8,642 nt of DNA from contig JALOSH010000138.1 of NCBI GenBank assembly GCA_025458545.1, positions 1 to 8,642 of the forward strand. The letters run 5' to 3'. The stretch comes from Hydrogenophaga sp. GTDB lineage: Bacteria; Pseudomonadota; Gammaproteobacteria; Burkholderiales; Burkholderiaceae. The notes under the pieces are model-generated. The model was not told the origin of the DNA. It saw nothing but the letters and a program-made list of their open reading frames with translations, and did not search any database. Positions 6,968 to 8,642 of the stretch are shown here, in pieces (the stretch's first letter is position 1; the number at the start of each line of letters is the position of its first letter). The position numbers and the translations under genes were made by a program.

Positions 6968-7267
6968 ATGCCGATCTATGCCTACAAGTGCGAGTCCTGC
7001 GGCCATGCCAAGGACGTTCTTCAAAAAATCTCGGATGCACCGCTGACGGTTTGCCCGGCTTGCGGTGCCGCCACCTTCACGAAACAAGTGACCGCTGCGG
7101 GCTTCCAGCTCAAGGGCTCAGGCTGGTACGCAACCGATTTCAAGGGCGCCGCCGCCCCTGCTCCGGCGGCCGCTGCATCGGACGCCGCTCCCGCGGCCGA
7201 CGCCAAGCCCGCTGCGGCCGCCGCACCCGCCCCGGCTGCGGCTTCCCCCGCGCCGTCGGCCGGCTGA
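6968..7267 (+). CDS. FmdB-family zinc ribbon protein
   Basis: A 99-residue protein begins with MPIYAYKC, the hallmark of the FmdB/CxxC_CxxC_SSSS zinc ribbon family. CESC (Cys8, Cys11) and CPAC (Cys29, Cys32) supply four zinc ligands. A conserved FQLKGSGWYATDF stretch follows at 46-58. The last 40 residues are almost only Ala, Pro, Ser, Asp and Lys, with 24 alanines, and are probably unstructured. The family is named after a putative regulator of formamidase in Methylophilus, but most members have no proven function; I would not call it a regulator here. The chosen ATG gives the exact family N-terminus; ATG 6963 is out of frame. The ribosome site is weak. It lies 33 bases before DUF502 and near aspS, a grouping that recurs in proteobacteria. 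Confidence 0.92.
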   Translation: MPIYAYKCESCGHAKDVLQKISDAPLTVCPACGAATFTKQVTAAGFQLKGSGWYATDFKGAAAPAPAAAASDAAPAADAKPAAAAAPAPAAASPAPSAG

Positions 7268-7300
7268 GTCGGCCGAACAATCCACCTGGTGACCCTCGCC

Positions 7301-7975
7301 GTGTCTTCCCTGCGCAAGTGGCTGCTCTCAGGCCTGCTCGTCCTGGTGCCGCTGATCATCACCCTGTGGGTGCTGGACTGGGTGGTCACCACGCTGGACC
7401 AGACCTTGCGCATACTGCCCACGGTCTGGCACCCTGACCGGCTGCTGGGCATGCACATTCCCGGCCTGGGTGTGATCTTTGCGTTGGTGGTGGTGTTGTC
7501 CATCGGCGCGCTGGCCTCCAACATCATCGGCAACAAGCTGGTGCACTGGTGGCACGCGCTGCTGCACCGCATCCCGGTGGTGCGCTCGATCTACTCGGGT
7601 GTCAAGCAGGTGTCCGACACGCTGTTCTCCGAAAAGGGCAATGCCTTTCGCAAGGCGCTGCTGGTGCAGTGGCCGCACGACGGCATGTGGACCATCGCCT
7701 TTCTGACCGGCTCGCCCCAGGGCGATCTGCTCGCGCAGCTGCGAGGCAAGCCGGGTTCGGCCAGCGATGAAGCCTTTCACAGCGTGTATGTGCCGACCAC
7801 CCCCAACCCCACGGGCGGCTACTTCGTCATGGTGCGCCAGCGCGACTGTGTGGAACTCCAAATGTCGGTGGACGAAGCGCTGACTTACATCGTGTCCATG
7901 GGCGTCATCGTGCCCGGCGGCCCGAAGAACCCCAACCTCAAGGCGGCTGCGGCCGCCCCTGCCCAACCCCGATGA
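7301..7975 (+). CDS. DUF502 family inner-membrane protein
   Basis: The product (224 residues from GTG 7301) is a DUF502 protein, a two-span membrane family of unknown function. The first membrane segment is residues 7-29 ([23 protein letters not shown]) and the second about 55-77 ([19 protein letters not shown]). Conserved family stretches follow: [20 protein letters not shown] from His89, then the soluble part with FLTGSPQGD and [14 protein letters not shown]. The C-terminal 20 residues are Ala/Pro-rich. GTG 7301 is preferred because it starts MSSLRKW, as relatives do, and has GGTGA at 7288-7292 eight bases before it. GTG 7289, in frame and four codons earlier, has no ribosome site. It is probably co-transcribed with fmdB and aspS. 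No specific role can be read from the sequence. Confidence 0.9.
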   Translation: MSSLRKWLLSGLLVLVPLIITLWVLDWVVTTLDQTLRILPTVWHPDRLLGMHIPGLGVIFALVVVLSIGALASNIIGNKLVHWWHALLHRIPVVRSIYSGVKQVSDTLFSEKGNAFRKALLVQWPHDGMWTIAFLTGSPQGDLLAQLRGKPGSASDEAFHSVYVPTTPNPTGGYFVMVRQRDCVELQMSVDEALTYIVSMGVIVPGGPKNPNLKAAAAAPAQPR

Positions 7976-7980
7976 ATCGC

Positions 7981-7997
7981 GGCCGCCCAGAGCGGCC
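7981..7997. other. Small GC hairpin between DUF502 gene and aspS
   Basis: GGCCGC (7981-7986) pairs with GCGGCC (7992-7997) across a five-base loop. The bases after it are CCCCCTCTGC, not a T-run, so termination here is unlikely, and the 46-base gap leaves no obvious promoter. It may only reflect base composition. Confidence 0.3.
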
Positions 7998-8021
7998 CCC
8001 TCTGCAGAAAGAAGAACCGAC

Positions 8022-8642
8022 ATGGCCATGCGCTCCCACTATTGCGGTCTGGTGACCGAAGCCCTGCTGGGGCAAACCGTGCAACTTTGCGGCTGGGTCA
8101 ACCGCCGCCGCGACCACGGTGGTGTGATCTTCATCGACCTGCGCGACCGCGAAGGCTATGTGCAGGTGGTCTGCGATCCCGACCGCGCCGAGATGTTCAA
8201 GACCGCCGAAGGCGTGCGCAACGAGTTCTGCGTGCAGGTCACCGGCCTGGTGCGCGCCCGACCGAGCGGCACCACCAACGACAAGCTCAAGAGCGGCCAG
8301 ATCGAAATCCTGTGTCACGACCTGACGGTGCTCAACCCGTCGGTCACGCCGCCGTTTCAGCTGGACGACGACAACCTGAGCGAGACCACGCGCCTGACGC
8401 ACCGCGTGCTCGACCTGCGCCGCCCCTACATGCAGAACAACCTGATGCTGCGCTACCGCGTGGCCATGGAGGTGCGCAAGTTCCTGGACGCCAACGGTTT
8501 CATCGACATCGAAACCCCGATGCTGACCAAGAGCACGCCCGAAGGCGCGCGCGACTATCTGGTGCCCAGCCGCGTGCACGACGGCCATTTCTTCGCGCTT
8601 CCACAAAGCCCTCAGCTGTTCAAGCAGCTGCTGATGGTGGCC
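8022..8642 (+). CDS. aspS: Aspartyl-tRNA synthetase, bacterial type, 3' end outside window
   Basis: The first 207 codons of AspRS, which charges tRNA with aspartate in the cytoplasm. The N-terminal anticodon-binding OB domain spans about 1-110 ([36 protein letters not shown]). The catalytic core begins with [15 protein letters not shown], then FIDIETPML and [13 protein letters not shown], ending in [13 protein letters not shown], the class II motif 1 and flipping-loop region. The rest (about 390 residues, with motifs 2 and 3) lies beyond the window. His32 and Gly83 match His31 and Gly82 of the Pseudomonas aeruginosa enzyme, residues tied to relaxed tRNA choice, so it may be non-discriminating and also make Asp-tRNA(Asn). 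ATG 8022 is used, with a weak purine run at 8006-8015; ATG 8028, two codons on, is equally possible. Confidence 0.96.
   Translation, partial: MAMRSHYCGLVTEALLGQTVQLCGWVNRRRDHGGVIFIDLRDREGYVQVVCDPDRAEMFKTAEGVRNEFCVQVTGLVRARPSGTTNDKLKSGQIEILCHDLTVLNPSVTPPFQLDDDNLSETTRLTHRVLDLRRPYMQNNLMLRYRVAMEVRKFLDANGFIDIETPMLTKSTPEGARDYLVPSRVHDGHFFALPQSPQLFKQLLMVA

Noticed and set aside
7938..8606. Minus-strand frame of 222 codons opposite aspS
   Set aside because: It lies against the conserved aspS reading frame, which explains the region; it has no recognisable protein features.

Overview
The window is GC-rich, densely coded and entirely on the + strand. It looks like chromosomal housekeeping DNA from a betaproteobacterium of the order Burkholderiales, most likely Comamonadaceae. 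That placement rests on protein content and gene order (a DUF3683-type FAD/Fe-S oxidoreductase, then DUF971, ubiE, a Tim44-like protein, ubiJ, ubiB, and fmdB, DUF502, aspS), on codon bias to G/C at third positions, and on a REP-like GC-rich spacer of the kind common in that family. No database search was run, so the genus is left open. I see no mobile element, CRISPR array, tRNA or rRNA gene.

Layout. 1-2278: 3' part of a large FAD-linked oxidase / iron-sulfur protein whose flavin-binding half lies upstream. 2279-2400: spacer filled by two stem-loops. 2401-2819: DUF971 gene broken by a one-base deletion near 2655. 2829-3560: ubiE. 3583-4527: exported or membrane Tim44-domain protein. 4528-4611: spacer with a promoter that appears to give a leaderless transcript. 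4612-5259: ubiJ, overlapping ubiB (5256-6821) by ATGA. 6822-6967: spacer with a TATAAT box and a leader that can fold in two exclusive ways. 6968-7267: FmdB-type zinc ribbon protein. 7301-7975: DUF502 membrane protein. 8022-8642: 5' part of aspS, running off the window.

How the genes work together. UbiE, UbiJ and UbiB belong to aerobic ubiquinone synthesis: UbiE performs the C-methylation, UbiJ is the SCP2-fold lipid-binding scaffold factor, and UbiB is the membrane ABC1/ADCK-type ATPase-like protein. In E. coli the order is ubiE-ubiJ-ubiB; here a Tim44-domain gene sits between ubiE and ubiJ. The upstream oxidoreductase may feed electrons towards quinone, but that is inference. The second group (fmdB, DUF502, aspS) looks like a separate transcription unit starting from the promoter at 6870; its first two genes have no firmly known function.

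No clearly new system is present. The points most worth a second look are the DUF971 frameshift, the Tim44-like protein inside the ubi cluster, the leaderless ubiJ promoter, and the alternative hairpins in the fmdB leader.
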